Below the pieces are notes generated by a model. That model had not been told where the DNA came from, did no database searches, and was given only the letters and a program-made list of their open reading frames with translations. A stretch of 64,000 nucleotides of DNA from MH13 sp042140245 (GTDB lineage: Bacteria; Pseudomonadota; Alphaproteobacteria; Rhizobiales; MH13). The position numbers and the translations under genes were made by a program. How positions within the stretch are numbered: the stretch's first letter is position 1; each line of letters starts with the position of its first letter. Shown here piece by piece: positions 43,673 through 52,731 of this stretch. The DNA is taken from assembly GCF_042140245.1 (NCBI RefSeq), contig NZ_CP159483.1:2914001-2978000 (forward strand). Reading direction: 5' to 3'.

Positions 43673-43997
43673 GTCTCAGCTTGACGATACCTTTGCCGCC
43701 CTCGCCGACCCCACCCGCCGGGCTATTCTGGCTCGCCTTGCAGAAGGCAAAGCGACGGTGTCCGAGATCATGGAACCGTTCGATATCTCACAACCGGCAA
43801 TTTCACGGCATCTGAAGGTGTTGGAAAAAGCAGGATTGATCTCGACAAAAGTCTCCGGAACTGCCCGCCCCCGCACGCTCGAAGTCGCGCCCTTGGAGGA
43901 GCTTGACGATTGGCTCTCAGCCTATCGCGAACGCTGGGAGGCGCAGTTCCAGCGTCTCGATACAGTTCTGGAAACGCTCAAGAATTCCCAAAACTAA
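43671..43997 (+). CDS. ArsR-family transcriptional regulator
   Basis: The 108-residue protein is a winged-helix regulator of the ArsR type: LDDTFAALADPTRRAILARLAEG, then the recognition helix region SQPAISRHLKVLEKAGLI. There is no Cys-based metal site, so it belongs to the group often paired with AHSA1/SRPBCC proteins, not to metal sensors. No ribosome site precedes the ATG at 43671, and the -10 box is so close that the mRNA is probably leaderless. The partner gene starts eight bases after its stop. Confidence 0.88.
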   Translation: MSQLDDTFAALADPTRRAILARLAEGKATVSEIMEPFDISQPAISRHLKVLEKAGLISTKVSGTARPRTLEVAPLEELDDWLSAYRERWEAQFQRLDTVLETLKNSQN

Positions 43998-44005
43998 GAA
44001 GGATC

Positions 44006-44482
44006 ATGGTTATGGCCCCGCTCACTCTCACAACACCAACAGACACAAGCATTCAGATCGTGCGCCGGTTTGATGCGCCGCTACACTTGGTTTGGCGCGC
44101 CTTCACCGAGGCGGAACTGGTTCGGCAATGGCTGACGGGCAAGTCTGATCACACCATGCCAGAGTGCGAGATCGATTTTCGTGTGGACGGCGCTTGGCGA
44201 TATGTCTGGGAATGGCCGGACGGCAAGATGGTGGGCAACGGCATTTTCAAGCACATCGTCGAGCATGATCACTATGTGCACACAGAAAGCTTCGACATTG
44301 CACCGGAAATGGAATCGCTGGTCGAAACACATTTTTCCCAGGATGGAGACGCAACAACTGTTACGTTGTTGATCCACTATGAGAACCAGGCCAATCGCGA
44401 CATGAGCATTCAGCACGGCATGGGCAAAGGCATGGAAGCGAGTTTCAGCAATCTGGAACCTTTGCTCACCACGCTCCGTTAG
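44006..44482 (+). CDS. SRPBCC / AHSA1-type protein
   Basis: The 158-residue protein has the START-like fold of the AHSA1 family: IVRRFDAPLHLVWRAFTEAELVRQWLTG near the N terminus, FRVDGAWRYVWEWPDG in the middle and the C-terminal helix GMGKGMEASFSNLEPLL. Such proteins bind hydrophobic ligands in a cavity; the ligand here is unknown. AAGGA overlaps the region just before the ATG. It is cotranscribed with the ArsR-type gene, a pairing seen in many bacteria where the regulator controls its partner. An ATG two codons later is also possible. Confidence 0.85.
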   Translation: MVMAPLTLTTPTDTSIQIVRRFDAPLHLVWRAFTEAELVRQWLTGKSDHTMPECEIDFRVDGAWRYVWEWPDGKMVGNGIFKHIVEHDHYVHTESFDIAPEMESLVETHFSQDGDATTVTLLIHYENQANRDMSIQHGMGKGMEASFSNLEPLLTTLR

Positions 44483-44741
44483 GGATTACCCTGTGCTCGT
44501 TTGGAGCGCAGACGCGACGCTTTTCCCCGGACAAGGCAATAAGGGTGCTCGTGGTGCTTCATTTCCTCTATAGAACATAGAACGTGGCAAACTTGATACC
44601 GTTTAGGGGGAACTCAGCATTGAGGTGCTGATGGCAATCATTCGCAAAGAGGGTGATGCGATACCCCTTTGCAACCAGCCCCTTGGCCATGGCACTGTGG
44701 AGCCAAGCGATTCGCCCCCAGCCCCTTCGGTTTTTGCCACG

Positions 44742-46781
44742 ATGACAGATTTGTTCGGCGCCGCAGCTGCGGCCACACCAGCAGCTGACACTGCCCCCAA
44801 ACCAGCGCCAAAGCCCAGCAAGAAGGCTGCGCCCAAACCGTCAACGTCTGGCGCGGAGGCGGGCTATGATGCTTCTGCTATCGAGGTGCTCGAGGGACTG
44901 GAGCCCGTGCGTCGCCGCCCAGGCATGTACATTGGCGGTACGGACGAACGCGCCCTGCATCACCTGTTTGCTGAGGTGATCGACAACTCCATGGATGAAG
45001 CGGTGGCCGGTCACGCCTCGCGCATCGAGGTGGAGTTGATGGCAGATGGATCATTGTCGGTCAGTGACAATGGTCGTGGCATTCCCGTCGATCCGCATCC
45101 AAAAATGCCGGAAAAATCCGCGTTGGAAGTGATCATGACCACGCTGCACGCTGGCGGCAAATTCGACAGCAAGGTCTATGAAACATCAGGCGGTCTGCAT
45201 GGTGTCGGCGTTTCGGTGGTCAATGCGCTGTCAGACCATTTGGAAGTGGAGGTTGCGCGCGACCGCAAACTCCATCGTCAGATTTTCTCGCGCGGCATTC
45301 CCCAAGGGCCTGTTGAAGTGATCGGCGAAACGATGAACCGCCGTGGCACCACCGTGCGTTTCCATCCTGATGCGGAGATTTTTGGCAAAAACGCCAGATT
45401 CAAGCCAGCTCGCCTGATGAAGATGGCGCGCTCCAAAGCCTATCTGTTCGCCGGTGTTGAAATCCGCTGGACCTGCGCGCCAGAGCTTTTGGAAGGCGTG
45501 AAAGACGTTCCACAAACTGCGACTTTCTCCTTCCCTGGTGGCTTGCAAGATTATCTGGCCGAGTCTCTGGGCAACGAGCGACGCGTAACCGAGCAGATGT
45601 TCGCTGGGCGCACGCCCAATGCCGGCAAACATGGTGGCGTGGAATGGGCGGTCTGCTGGCATGTCGGCGATGCATCGTTCGCTTCCTACTGCAACACGGT
45701 GCCAACGCCCGAGGGCGGTACGCATGAGGCTGGCCTTCGTATGGCGATGCTGAAAGGCCTGCGCGCTTACGCCGAACTGACCGGTGTGAAAAAAGGCGCG
45801 CAGATTACGGCTGATGATGTGATGACATCAGCGGGTGCCATGCTGTCGGTCTTTGTGCGCGAACCAGAATTTGTCGGCCAAACCAAAGATCGACTGGCCA
45901 CGCAGGAAGCGACCAAGATCGTTGAAAATGCCGTCCGCGACGCCTTTGATCATTGGCTCACCGGCTCACCCAACCAGGCCAATAAGCTGCTGGAATGGAC
46001 GATTGACCGTGCCGAGGAACGGCTGAAACGGCGCGCTGAAAAAGACATCGCCCGCAAAAGCGCAACACGTAAGCTACGCCTTCCCGGCAAACTTGCCGAC
46101 TGTTCCAAGGCCGGAGCTGCAGGCTCTGAGATTTTCATTGTCGAGGGCGATTTAGCTGGCGGGTCGGCCAAGCAGGGCCGCCGCCGCGACACGCAGGCGG
46201 TGCTGCCGCTGCGCGGAAAAATCTTGAACGTTGCCAATGCGGGCCGCGAGAAAATCACCTCCAACCAACAACTCTCAGACTTGCTTCAGGCGCTGGGTGT
46301 TGGGACTGGCTCAGCCTATCGCGATGATGATCTGCGCTACGAGCGGGTGATCATTATGACCGACGCCGATGTGGATGGCGCGCATATCGCCTCATTGCTG
46401 ATCACGTTCTTCTACCGCGAGATGCCGGAGCTGATTGAAAACCGGCACCTCTTTATCGCTGTGCCGCCGCTCTACCGGCTCTCGGCTGGCAGCGTGGTGG
46501 AGTATGCTCGCGATGATGCTCACAAGGATGAACTGATGCGCACAGCCTTCAAAGGCAAGCGCAACGTTGAGATTGGTCGCTTTAAAGGCTTGGGTGAGAT
46601 GCTGCCTGCGCAGCTGAAAGAAACCACCATGGACCCGGACAAGCGGACCCTGCTACGCGTCAAAGTTCTGGATGGTGAGAGCACAGGCGATACGGTGACA
46701 ACGCTGATGGGCAACAAACCAGAAGCGCGTTTCCAGTTCATCCAGGAGAACGCCAAGTTCACCGAAGAGTTGGATATCTAG
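44742..46781 (+). CDS. parE: DNA topoisomerase IV subunit B
   Basis: ParE is the ATPase half of the enzyme that unlinks daughter chromosomes. The 679-residue protein shows a GHKL ATPase (EVIDNSMDEAV, DNGRGIPV, GGLHGVGVSVVNALS) and the TOPRIM domain (EGDLAGGSAKQGRRR, DADVDGAHI). The start is uncertain: the frame opens at 44631 with a weak GAGG before it, but family members begin M..DLFG followed by an Ala/Pro/Lys-rich linker, which fits the ATG at 44742. It stands alone, convergent with the fasciclin gene. Confidence 0.93.
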   Translation: MTDLFGAAAAATPAADTAPKPAPKPSKKAAPKPSTSGAEAGYDASAIEVLEGLEPVRRRPGMYIGGTDERALHHLFAEVIDNSMDEAVAGHASRIEVELMADGSLSVSDNGRGIPVDPHPKMPEKSALEVIMTTLHAGGKFDSKVYETSGGLHGVGVSVVNALSDHLEVEVARDRKLHRQIFSRGIPQGPVEVIGETMNRRGTTVRFHPDAEIFGKNARFKPARLMKMARSKAYLFAGVEIRWTCAPELLEGVKDVPQTATFSFPGGLQDYLAESLGNERRVTEQMFAGRTPNAGKHGGVEWAVCWHVGDASFASYCNTVPTPEGGTHEAGLRMAMLKGLRAYAELTGVKKGAQITADDVMTSAGAMLSVFVREPEFVGQTKDRLATQEATKIVENAVRDAFDHWLTGSPNQANKLLEWTIDRAEERLKRRAEKDIARKSATRKLRLPGKLADCSKAGAAGSEIFIVEGDLAGGSAKQGRRRDTQAVLPLRGKILNVANAGREKITSNQQLSDLLQALGVGTGSAYRDDDLRYERVIIMTDADVDGAHIASLLITFFYREMPELIENRHLFIAVPPLYRLSAGSVVEYARDDAHKDELMRTAFKGKRNVEIGRFKGLGEMLPAQLKETTMDPDKRTLLRVKVLDGESTGDTVTTLMGNKPEARFQFIQENAKFTEELDI

Positions 46782-46807
46782 CTGACCTCGCGTTGTCGCG
46801 ACATCGC

Positions 46808-46833
46808 AAAAAAGGCCGGGCAAATGCCCGACC
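46808..46833 (-). terminator. Terminator of the fasciclin gene
   Basis: In the minus-strand transcript, GGTCGGGC and GCCCGGCC pair with one G-U and a four-base loop, followed by six U. It lies in the 76-base gap between the convergent parE and fasciclin genes. Confidence 0.8.
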
Positions 46834-46857
46834 CTCTCATTGCATTGGTGTTCAGCC

Positions 46858-47364
46858 TTACATCGCTGACGGTGGCAAAATCACCGCATCGATAACGTGG
46901 ATAACACCGTTGGATGTCTCGATGTCCGCTGTGACAACGTTGGCGCTATCGACCATGACGCCATCGGTTGCATTGACCATCACTTCAGACCCTTCAACCG
47001 TCGCCACGGACAGTTCCTGACCGGCGATATCCGCCGACATCACTTTGCCTGGAAGCACGTGGTACGTCAGGACAGCCTGCAGGGTTTCCAGGTTTTCTGG
47101 CAGAAGCAGGTTTTCAACGGTGCCTTCGGGCAAAGCCGCGAAGGCTTCGTCGGTTGGGGCGAAAACAGTGAATGGGCCTTCGCCGCGCAGCGTATCTTCC
47201 AAACCAGCAGCTTGAACGGCTGCAACGAGGGTGGTGAACGAACCAGCTTCAACAGCTGTGTCGACGATGTCCTTCGAATGGCCGTCAGCGAACGCCGAGC
47301 CTGCCATGCCGAGAGAGACGACGGCCGCTGCAGCGGTGGTGCCAAGGAAGTGAGTGAAACGCAT
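46858..47364 (-). CDS. Secreted fasciclin-domain protein
   Basis: The 168-residue protein has a signal peptide (hydrophobic residues about 10-22, cleavage after AFA near residue 26) and one fasciclin domain: DIVDTAVEAGSFTTLVAAVQAAGL, the H1 box GPFTVFAPTDEAFAALP, LTYHVLPGKV and the H2 end NGVIHVIDAVILPP. Such domains are linked to adhesion or surface contacts; in alphaproteobacteria their exact role is unclear. GGAG lies eight bases before the ATG. It is a single-gene unit with its own terminator. Confidence 0.93.
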   Translation of the reverse strand: MRFTHFLGTTAAAAVVSLGMAGSAFADGHSKDIVDTAVEAGSFTTLVAAVQAAGLEDTLRGEGPFTVFAPTDEAFAALPEGTVENLLLPENLETLQAVLTYHVLPGKVMSADIAGQELSVATVEGSEVMVNATDGVMVDSANVVTADIETSNGVIHVIDAVILPPSAM

Positions 47365-47753
47365 TGATAATCTCCATAGAGGGGTTGCTGTGAAAAATTC
47401 CAGCCGTGGGAGAAACGTTCCAGATCATCCTTTGGTTTTGCGCCATTCGGGCAAGACATTCGCGCTTTCTAAACCCTTGACGCAGACTTTCGCCGCAATT
47501 GGCCTTGTTTTGGCAGGTAACGCCCGCATTTCCTTGACTTTTGCGGCCCCACAGGCCATGTGCCGCCCATTGCTTCGTTGCAAACGCGCGCTCGTCACAC
47601 AGTTGTGATCGCCAGTGCGCATTATGGCGCTCATGCCCAGTGGCCTGCGCCGGGCGGCATCCAATTGGATCGCTGTTACGTAAACCGCCACTTCGCCGCG
47701 CCTTTCAGCCCTTCGCGCACCGATCCCTTTCGACACGGATACCCATTTAACGC
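47365..47753. other. Intergenic region between divergent fasciclin and helicase genes
   Basis: About 390 bases. A minus-strand frame at 47425-47841 overlaps the helicase gene, has no ribosome site and resembles no family, so I do not call it. I see no repeat or clear promoter hexamers. It must contain the divergent promoters. Confidence 0.4.
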
Positions 47754-49250
47754 ATGTCATTTTCGACCCTTGGTCTTTCGCAAAAAGTACTCTCCGCCAT
47801 TGATGCCGCTGGCTACAGCGAGCCAACGCCGATCCAGGCACAGGCCATCCCGCATGTTTTGGAGCGCAAGGACGTCTTGGGCCTTGCCCAAACCGGCACG
47901 GGTAAAACCGCGGCCTTCTCTCTGCCCATCCTCACTTTGCTTGAACGCGGTCGGGCCCGGGCCCGTATGCCGCGCTCGTTGGTGATCGCGCCGACACGTG
48001 AGTTGGCAGCCCAAGTTGCTGAGAGCTTTGAGACCTTTGGGGTGAACCACAAATACACGATGGCGTTGCTCATTGGTGGCGTTTCGTTTGAAGAGCAAGA
48101 AAAGAAGCTCACCAAGGGCGCCGACATTCTGATCGCCACCCCAGGTCGCCTGCTCGATCACTTTGAGCGCGGAAAACTGCTGCTGACCGGCGTCGAATTT
48201 ATGGTTGTCGATGAAGCTGACCGGATGCTCGATATGGGCTTCATGCCTGATCTGGAGCGTATCTTTAAGCTGGTGCCATTCACTCGCCAGACACTGTTCT
48301 TCTCAGCAACTATGCCGCCGGAGATCGAGCGCTTTGTAAACACCTTCCTGCACACGCCGGAACGTGTGGAGGTAGCTCGTGCTTCATCAACCAGTGAGAC
48401 GATCACGCAGGTTCTGCTAAATGCGCCAAGCGTGGCCGCCGGTAAGCGTGAGACACTGCGCAAGGCCATCGACGGCGCAGAAGACCTCAGCAACGGCATT
48501 ATATTCTGCAACCGCAAACGTGATGTGTCGGTGGTGGAGCGCTCGCTCAAGCGCCATGGCTACAATGCCGGCTGTTTGCACGGCGATATGGATCAACGTG
48601 CGCGCATGCAAACGCTCGAAGCGTTTCGCAACAACGAACTGACCCTTCTTGTCGCTTCCGATGTTGCAGCACGAGGCCTCGATATTCCCGCGGTGAGCCA
48701 CGTGTTCAATTTCGATGTGCCAACGCACGCCGAAGACTATGTGCACCGGATTGGTCGTACAGGCCGCGCAGGACGAACGGGAACAGCCATCACACTGGCC
48801 TCAAAAGCTGATGGCAAGTATGTCGCCGCCATTGAAGAGATGATCGGCCAGCCGATTCCAAAGGCCGACACGACCCCTGAGGATCAGGCCGACGCTGCTG
48901 AAGCAGTGGCTGAAGACGCAAAGCCTGAGACGGAAGAAAAACCAACACGTCGGCGGGGCCGTCGCGGTGGCCGCAAGTCGAACGAGGCGCAGGCATCGTC
49001 CGAAACATCGGAAGCAACACCATCGGCGAAAACCGATGAGGAAAGCTCAGAGGCTGCAGACAAACCGAAAAAGTCCCGTCGCGGTGAGCGTACCCCACGC
49101 CAAGATGGTGATGAGGCCAATCCACCCAAGCGTGGACGTGGGCGTCGCGGCAACCGAAACGATGACGGTCCAGATGATCGCCGTCCCTTCGGCGAAACGG
49201 ATTATGTGCCTGCTTTCTTGCTGCGTCCTATCCGTCGGTCTGCTGCCTGA
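47754..49250 (+). CDS. rhlE: DEAD-box RNA helicase, RhlE-like
   Basis: The 498-residue protein has all DEAD-box motifs in order: the Q motif (FSTLGLS...GYSEPTPIQAQAIP), AQTGTGKT, PTRELAAQ, TPGRLLD, VVDEADRMLDMGF, FFSATMP, then ARGLDIP and HRIGRTGRAGRTG. The last 120 residues are a basic and acidic low-complexity tail with RRRGRRGGR-type repeats, likely for RNA binding. RhlE proteins act in cold-dependent ribosome assembly and RNA decay. No ribosome site is visible before the ATG at 47754. Confidence 0.93.
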   Translation: MSFSTLGLSQKVLSAIDAAGYSEPTPIQAQAIPHVLERKDVLGLAQTGTGKTAAFSLPILTLLERGRARARMPRSLVIAPTRELAAQVAESFETFGVNHKYTMALLIGGVSFEEQEKKLTKGADILIATPGRLLDHFERGKLLLTGVEFMVVDEADRMLDMGFMPDLERIFKLVPFTRQTLFFSATMPPEIERFVNTFLHTPERVEVARASSTSETITQVLLNAPSVAAGKRETLRKAIDGAEDLSNGIIFCNRKRDVSVVERSLKRHGYNAGCLHGDMDQRARMQTLEAFRNNELTLLVASDVAARGLDIPAVSHVFNFDVPTHAEDYVHRIGRTGRAGRTGTAITLASKADGKYVAAIEEMIGQPIPKADTTPEDQADAAEAVAEDAKPETEEKPTRRRGRRGGRKSNEAQASSETSEATPSAKTDEESSEAADKPKKSRRGERTPRQDGDEANPPKRGRGRRGNRNDDGPDDRRPFGETDYVPAFLLRPIRRSAA

Positions 49251-49534
49251 TCTTTTTTGGCGTTACTGCTACCCGCCGACTGATCGCCTGTTCCCGATTC
49301 GCGTCGGCTGGCTAAACGTTGTTCGACAACACTGACGCGTGCCATCTGCGCGCATGCAACCGCTCTGCGACCTCAACTTGCGCTTAGCCGCCTTTGCAAT
49401 TTTGCGCCAAAGAACACCTATTCTACCTTTGTTGGCCGATTTGAACCGACCACAAGGCTATCGATTAACGCCTTGGAAACGGTGTTATGACAGAGTTTTG
49501 GGGAAGTTGAGTTGACCCTTGGGGGGACCCTGGC

Positions 49535-50587
49535 ATGTCATTGCCCGAAGATGTTGCGCGCACATATCAAATTGCTGAGCACGCAATCGCGAAGATCAAA
49601 ACAAATGAGCTTGGGGCTTTTCCTCCAAACTACGAGATTTGGTTTGCTTATGCTGCCGGTTTCAACCCAGCATTGAACAAACGTATCAATGAAATTCTGC
49701 GCGCTGGCGAACGTGTCAGCCAGGATGAGCTTGAAAAGATCCGCGAAGAGTTTTTCGGCGCGGGGTCCTTTGAAGAACGCGTTGATGCTGTTGGCGGCCA
49801 GCTTTCTGGCAAAGTGTCTGAGATCATGGATTTGATCAACGAGGCTGCTGGCCAGACCAGCGGTTACTCAGACGAGTTGCAGGATGCCTCCAAAAATCTT
49901 GATGGTGTTGTTGATGAGCAGGTGGTGCAAGCCATCGTTCAAAAACTGATCACCATGACCGATGAGGTCGAGCGTAGCAGCCGTTCCATGTCCAACAAAC
50001 TTTTGGAGAGTGAGCAGGAAATCGCAGCTCTGAAAGAAGCTTTGGAATCGGTTCGTTACGAAGCCATGACAGATCAGTTGACTGGCATCGGCAACCGCAA
50101 GCGCTTTGATCGGGCGATGGACGAGGCCATGCTCTCGTCTGAAGCGACAGGCGAGCCTTTCAGCCTTCTTGTTTGCGACATTGATCACTTCAAAAAGTTC
50201 AATGACACGCACGGCCACCAGACTGGCGATCAGGTTCTACGCCTGGTTGGAAGCACGGTGAAAAGTTCTGTGTCCTCCAAGGACATTGCCTGCCGCTATG
50301 GCGGCGAGGAGTTTTGCGTCATCCTGCCTTCAACGAAAATTGGACGCGCGACCGATATGGCCAACGTGATCCGTCAGGCGGTTATGGGCAAAGAGCTTGT
50401 CAAACGCTCAACTGGCGAGACGCTGGGCCGCGTGACCATCTCCATTGGTGTCGCGGAGTTGCGCGAGGATGACAGCGTGCAGTCGATCATTGAGCGCGCG
50501 GACAAGTGTCTCTACGCGGCAAAAGAAGCCGGTCGGAACCGTGTTGTTGCCGAGGCTGAGCTTGAGGCAAACGAGAAAGCCGCTTAA
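49535..50587 (+). CDS. Diguanylate cyclase (GGDEF domain)
   Basis: The 350-residue protein has an N-terminal helical region (about residues 1-160, no membrane span), a coiled-coil linker (SNKLLESEQEIAALKEALESVRYEA) and a C-terminal GGDEF domain starting with DQLTGIGNRKRFD. The active-site motif GGEEF near residue 256 and the metal-binding DIDHFKKFND are intact, so it should make cyclic di-GMP. The RxxD inhibitory site that normally lies five residues before GGEEF reads SSKD, so product inhibition at that site is unlikely. It stands alone before a bidirectional terminator. Confidence 0.9.
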   Translation: MSLPEDVARTYQIAEHAIAKIKTNELGAFPPNYEIWFAYAAGFNPALNKRINEILRAGERVSQDELEKIREEFFGAGSFEERVDAVGGQLSGKVSEIMDLINEAAGQTSGYSDELQDASKNLDGVVDEQVVQAIVQKLITMTDEVERSSRSMSNKLLESEQEIAALKEALESVRYEAMTDQLTGIGNRKRFDRAMDEAMLSSEATGEPFSLLVCDIDHFKKFNDTHGHQTGDQVLRLVGSTVKSSVSSKDIACRYGGEEFCVILPSTKIGRATDMANVIRQAVMGKELVKRSTGETLGRVTISIGVAELREDDSVQSIIERADKCLYAAKEAGRNRVVAEAELEANEKAA

Positions 50588-50610
50588 GCGCCACCTGCTT
50601 CCGTTCAAAC

Positions 50611-50647
50611 AAAAAGCGCGCAGCCTCCAACGGTTGCGCGCTTTTTT
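50611..50647. terminator. Bidirectional terminator between diguanylate cyclase and sufA
   Basis: GCGCGCA (50616-50622) and TGCGCGC (50635-50641) form a 7-base stem, with five A on the left and six T on the right, so it can end transcripts from both convergent genes. Confidence 0.82.
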
Positions 50648-50664
50648 GTGTTCAGGTGATCCTC

Positions 50665-51024
50665 TTAATGCGCCGGCTCGGCCTCTGCCGGTTTCAACTC
50701 GACAGATTCGCCACAGCCGCAGGCTGACACTTCGTTGGGGTTCTTGAAAACAAAGCCAGAGCGAAGTTTGGTCTCTTCGTAGTCGACCTGCATGCCAAGA
50801 AGATAGAGCATTGCCGATGGTTCGATGAAGAGGCGCGCTGGGCCATCTTCGACCGCATCATCGCCGTCGGGCTTTTCTTCGGCTATGTCGAGCTTGTACT
50901 CCATACCAGCGCAGCCGCCCTTCTTGAGAGTAAGCCGCAGACCCGCTTCCGGCCCATGATCAGCCAAAAGCGCAGCGACGTGATCCTTGGCAGGATCGGT
51001 CATTGTGATCATCGCAAAGCTCAT
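50665..51024 (-). CDS. sufA: Iron-sulfur cluster A-type carrier SufA
   Basis: A-type carriers pass assembled clusters to client proteins. The 119-residue protein has the HesB/IscA fold and the three expected Cys residues, one in GGCAGMEYKL and two in SACGCGES near the C terminus. An insertion of acidic residues (EEKPDGDDAVEDG) lies in the middle. AAGGA precedes the start; a GTG one codon earlier (51027) is also possible. It is the last gene of the suf run. Confidence 0.93.
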   Translation of the reverse strand: MSFAMITMTDPAKDHVAALLADHGPEAGLRLTLKKGGCAGMEYKLDIAEEKPDGDDAVEDGPARLFIEPSAMLYLLGMQVDYEETKLRSGFVFKNPNEVSACGCGESVELKPAEAEPAH

Positions 51025-51045
51025 CACATGTCCTTCGATTGTCTC

Positions 51046-51459
51046 TTAGAACCAACCAATAGCGACCTGCGCCTCTTCTGACATGCGCTCAGGGGTCCAG
51101 GGTGGGTCGAACACCATCTCTACCTGTACATCTTGCACGCCAGGGGCCGTTGCCACCGCGTTTTCAACCCAACCTGGCATCTCACCAGCCACCGGACAGC
51201 CCGGCGCGGTTAGCGTCATATGGATCGACACCTTACGGTTATCATCAATGTCGACTTTGTAGATCAGGCCAAGTTCGTAGATGTCGACCGGAATTTCAGG
51301 ATCATACACCGTCTTCAGGGCGGCGATGATGTCCTCGGTCAACTGTTCCAGCTCTTCAGCGGGAATGGCAGACGTGGGACCACTCAGCTCGGCCGCGTTG
51401 GGCGCTTGCGGATCGGTTGTGGTTGGCGCTGTGGCTGTCTCGGTCATTGATGTGTCCAT
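51046..51459 (-). CDS. sufT: SUF system maturation protein SufT (DUF59 / MIP18 family)
   Basis: SufT-like proteins help mature iron-sulfur proteins. The 137-residue protein has an N-terminal Thr/Ala-rich tail of about 35 residues, then the family core: IIAALKTVYDPEIPVDIYELGLIY, the conserved TAPGCPVAGEMP with the reactive Cys, and FDPPWTPERMSEEAQ. It lies between sufS and sufA with short gaps. An ATG four codons later (51447) is another possible start. Confidence 0.92.
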   Translation of the reverse strand: MDTSMTETATAPTTTDPQAPNAAELSGPTSAIPAEELEQLTEDIIAALKTVYDPEIPVDIYELGLIYKVDIDDNRKVSIHMTLTAPGCPVAGEMPGWVENAVATAPGVQDVQVEMVFDPPWTPERMSEEAQVAIGWF

Positions 51460-51493
51460 TCCAGGGGTCAGGCCCGACTTTACCAGTGAAGTC

Positions 51494-52714
51494 TCATGTG
51501 AAGAAGCTCTGAGCCTTTTTCAAGGACTCCACGAACGTATCGACCTCGTCACGGGTGTTGTAGACCCCGAACGAAGCGCGGCAAGAAGAAGTCACGCCGT
51601 AGCGTTTAAGAAGCGGTTGGGCACAATGGGTTCCCGCGCGCACTGCAACGCCGGAGCGATCAAGCAGCGTTGAAATGTCATGGGCGTGTGCGCCCTCGAC
51701 CTCAAAAGAGATGATGGCACCCTTGCCGGGCGCTTCACCCATGATGCGCACCGCATTGATGTGGCGTATCTGCTCCATCGCATAAGCGAGCAGGTCGTGC
51801 TCATGGGCACTGATGGCATCGCGCCCAATCATCTCAATATAGTCGAGCGCGAGCCCCAGTCCCACTGCTTGGGCGATCGGGGGCGTCCCGGCCTCAAAGC
51901 GTGCTGGCGGCGGCGCATAGGTCATGCCATCTTCGCGCACTTCATCAATCATTTCACCGCCGCCCATATAGGGTGGCAAATCCGCCAGTTTCTCAGCCTT
52001 GCCCCAAAGCGCACCGATCCCCGAAGGCCCGTAAAGCTTGTGCCCAGTGATGGCATAAAAATCACAGCCAAGAGCTTGCACATCAACGCTCATATGTACC
52101 GCGCCCTGTGCGCCATCGACGACAAGCGTGATGTCATCGCGCTCAGCGATGTGATCGGCAACAGCTCGAATGGGTGTGACAGTGCCGAGCACGTTCGACA
52201 TGTGCGTGAGCGCTATGATCTTCGTGCGCTCTGAAAGCATGCTTTCAAACGCGTCGAAATCAAAACTTCCATCCTCCAGCACCGGCACCCATTTGAGCAC
52301 CGCGCCTTTCTTCTCGCGCAGGTAATGCCACGGCACGATGTTGGAGTGATGCTCCATTACCGAGAGGATGATCTCATCGCCCTCTTGCAAGCTCTCGCCA
52401 AGACCATGCGCCACAAGGTTCAGGGCTTCGGTAACAGAGCGGGTGAACACGATCTCCTGATCGCTGGCAGCACCCAAGAACTTGGCGACTTTGGCCCGCG
52501 CACCCTCATACGCCTCTGTGGCAGCCGTTGAGAGATGATGCAGCCCGCGATGCACATTGGCATAGGATGTGCGGTAAAACTCCGCGGTGCCGTCAATCAC
52601 CTGGTTTGGTTTCTGCGCGGACGCAGCATTGTCCAAATAGACAAGCGGTTTGCCATTCACTTGCGTGGAAAGCGCTGGAAAATCCGCGCGAATGGCAGCT
52701 ACATCAAGGCTCAT
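51494..52714 (-). CDS. sufS: Cysteine desulfurase SufS (class II)
   Basis: SufS removes sulfur from cysteine and hands it to the SufBCD scaffold. The 406-residue protein has VYLDNAASAQKP, the His stacking on PLP in VMEHHSNIVPWH, the PLP-binding Lys226 in TGHKLYGP, and the catalytic Cys378 in SSCRASF on the short loop that marks class II enzymes. A SufE or SufU partner is not present in the window. It follows sufD by 17 bases. Confidence 0.96.
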   Translation of the reverse strand: MSLDVAAIRADFPALSTQVNGKPLVYLDNAASAQKPNQVIDGTAEFYRTSYANVHRGLHHLSTAATEAYEGARAKVAKFLGAASDQEIVFTRSVTEALNLVAHGLGESLQEGDEIILSVMEHHSNIVPWHYLREKKGAVLKWVPVLEDGSFDFDAFESMLSERTKIIALTHMSNVLGTVTPIRAVADHIAERDDITLVVDGAQGAVHMSVDVQALGCDFYAITGHKLYGPSGIGALWGKAEKLADLPPYMGGGEMIDEVREDGMTYAPPPARFEAGTPPIAQAVGLGLALDYIEMIGRDAISAHEHDLLAYAMEQIRHINAVRIMGEAPGKGAIISFEVEGAHAHDISTLLDRSGVAVRAGTHCAQPLLKRYGVTSSCRASFGVYNTRDEVDTFVESLKKAQSFFT

Positions 52715-52731
52715 AGGGTGGGGTTCTCCAA

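Noticed and set aside
44573..44583. GAAC-N3-GAAC upstream of parE as a LexA box
   Set aside because: The spacer is three bases instead of seven.
47425..47841. Minus-strand ORF of 138 codons between fasciclin and helicase genes
   Set aside because: It overlaps the start of the helicase gene, lacks a ribosome site, and its composition (many Arg, Ser, Cys) is that of an antisense frame in GC-rich DNA.
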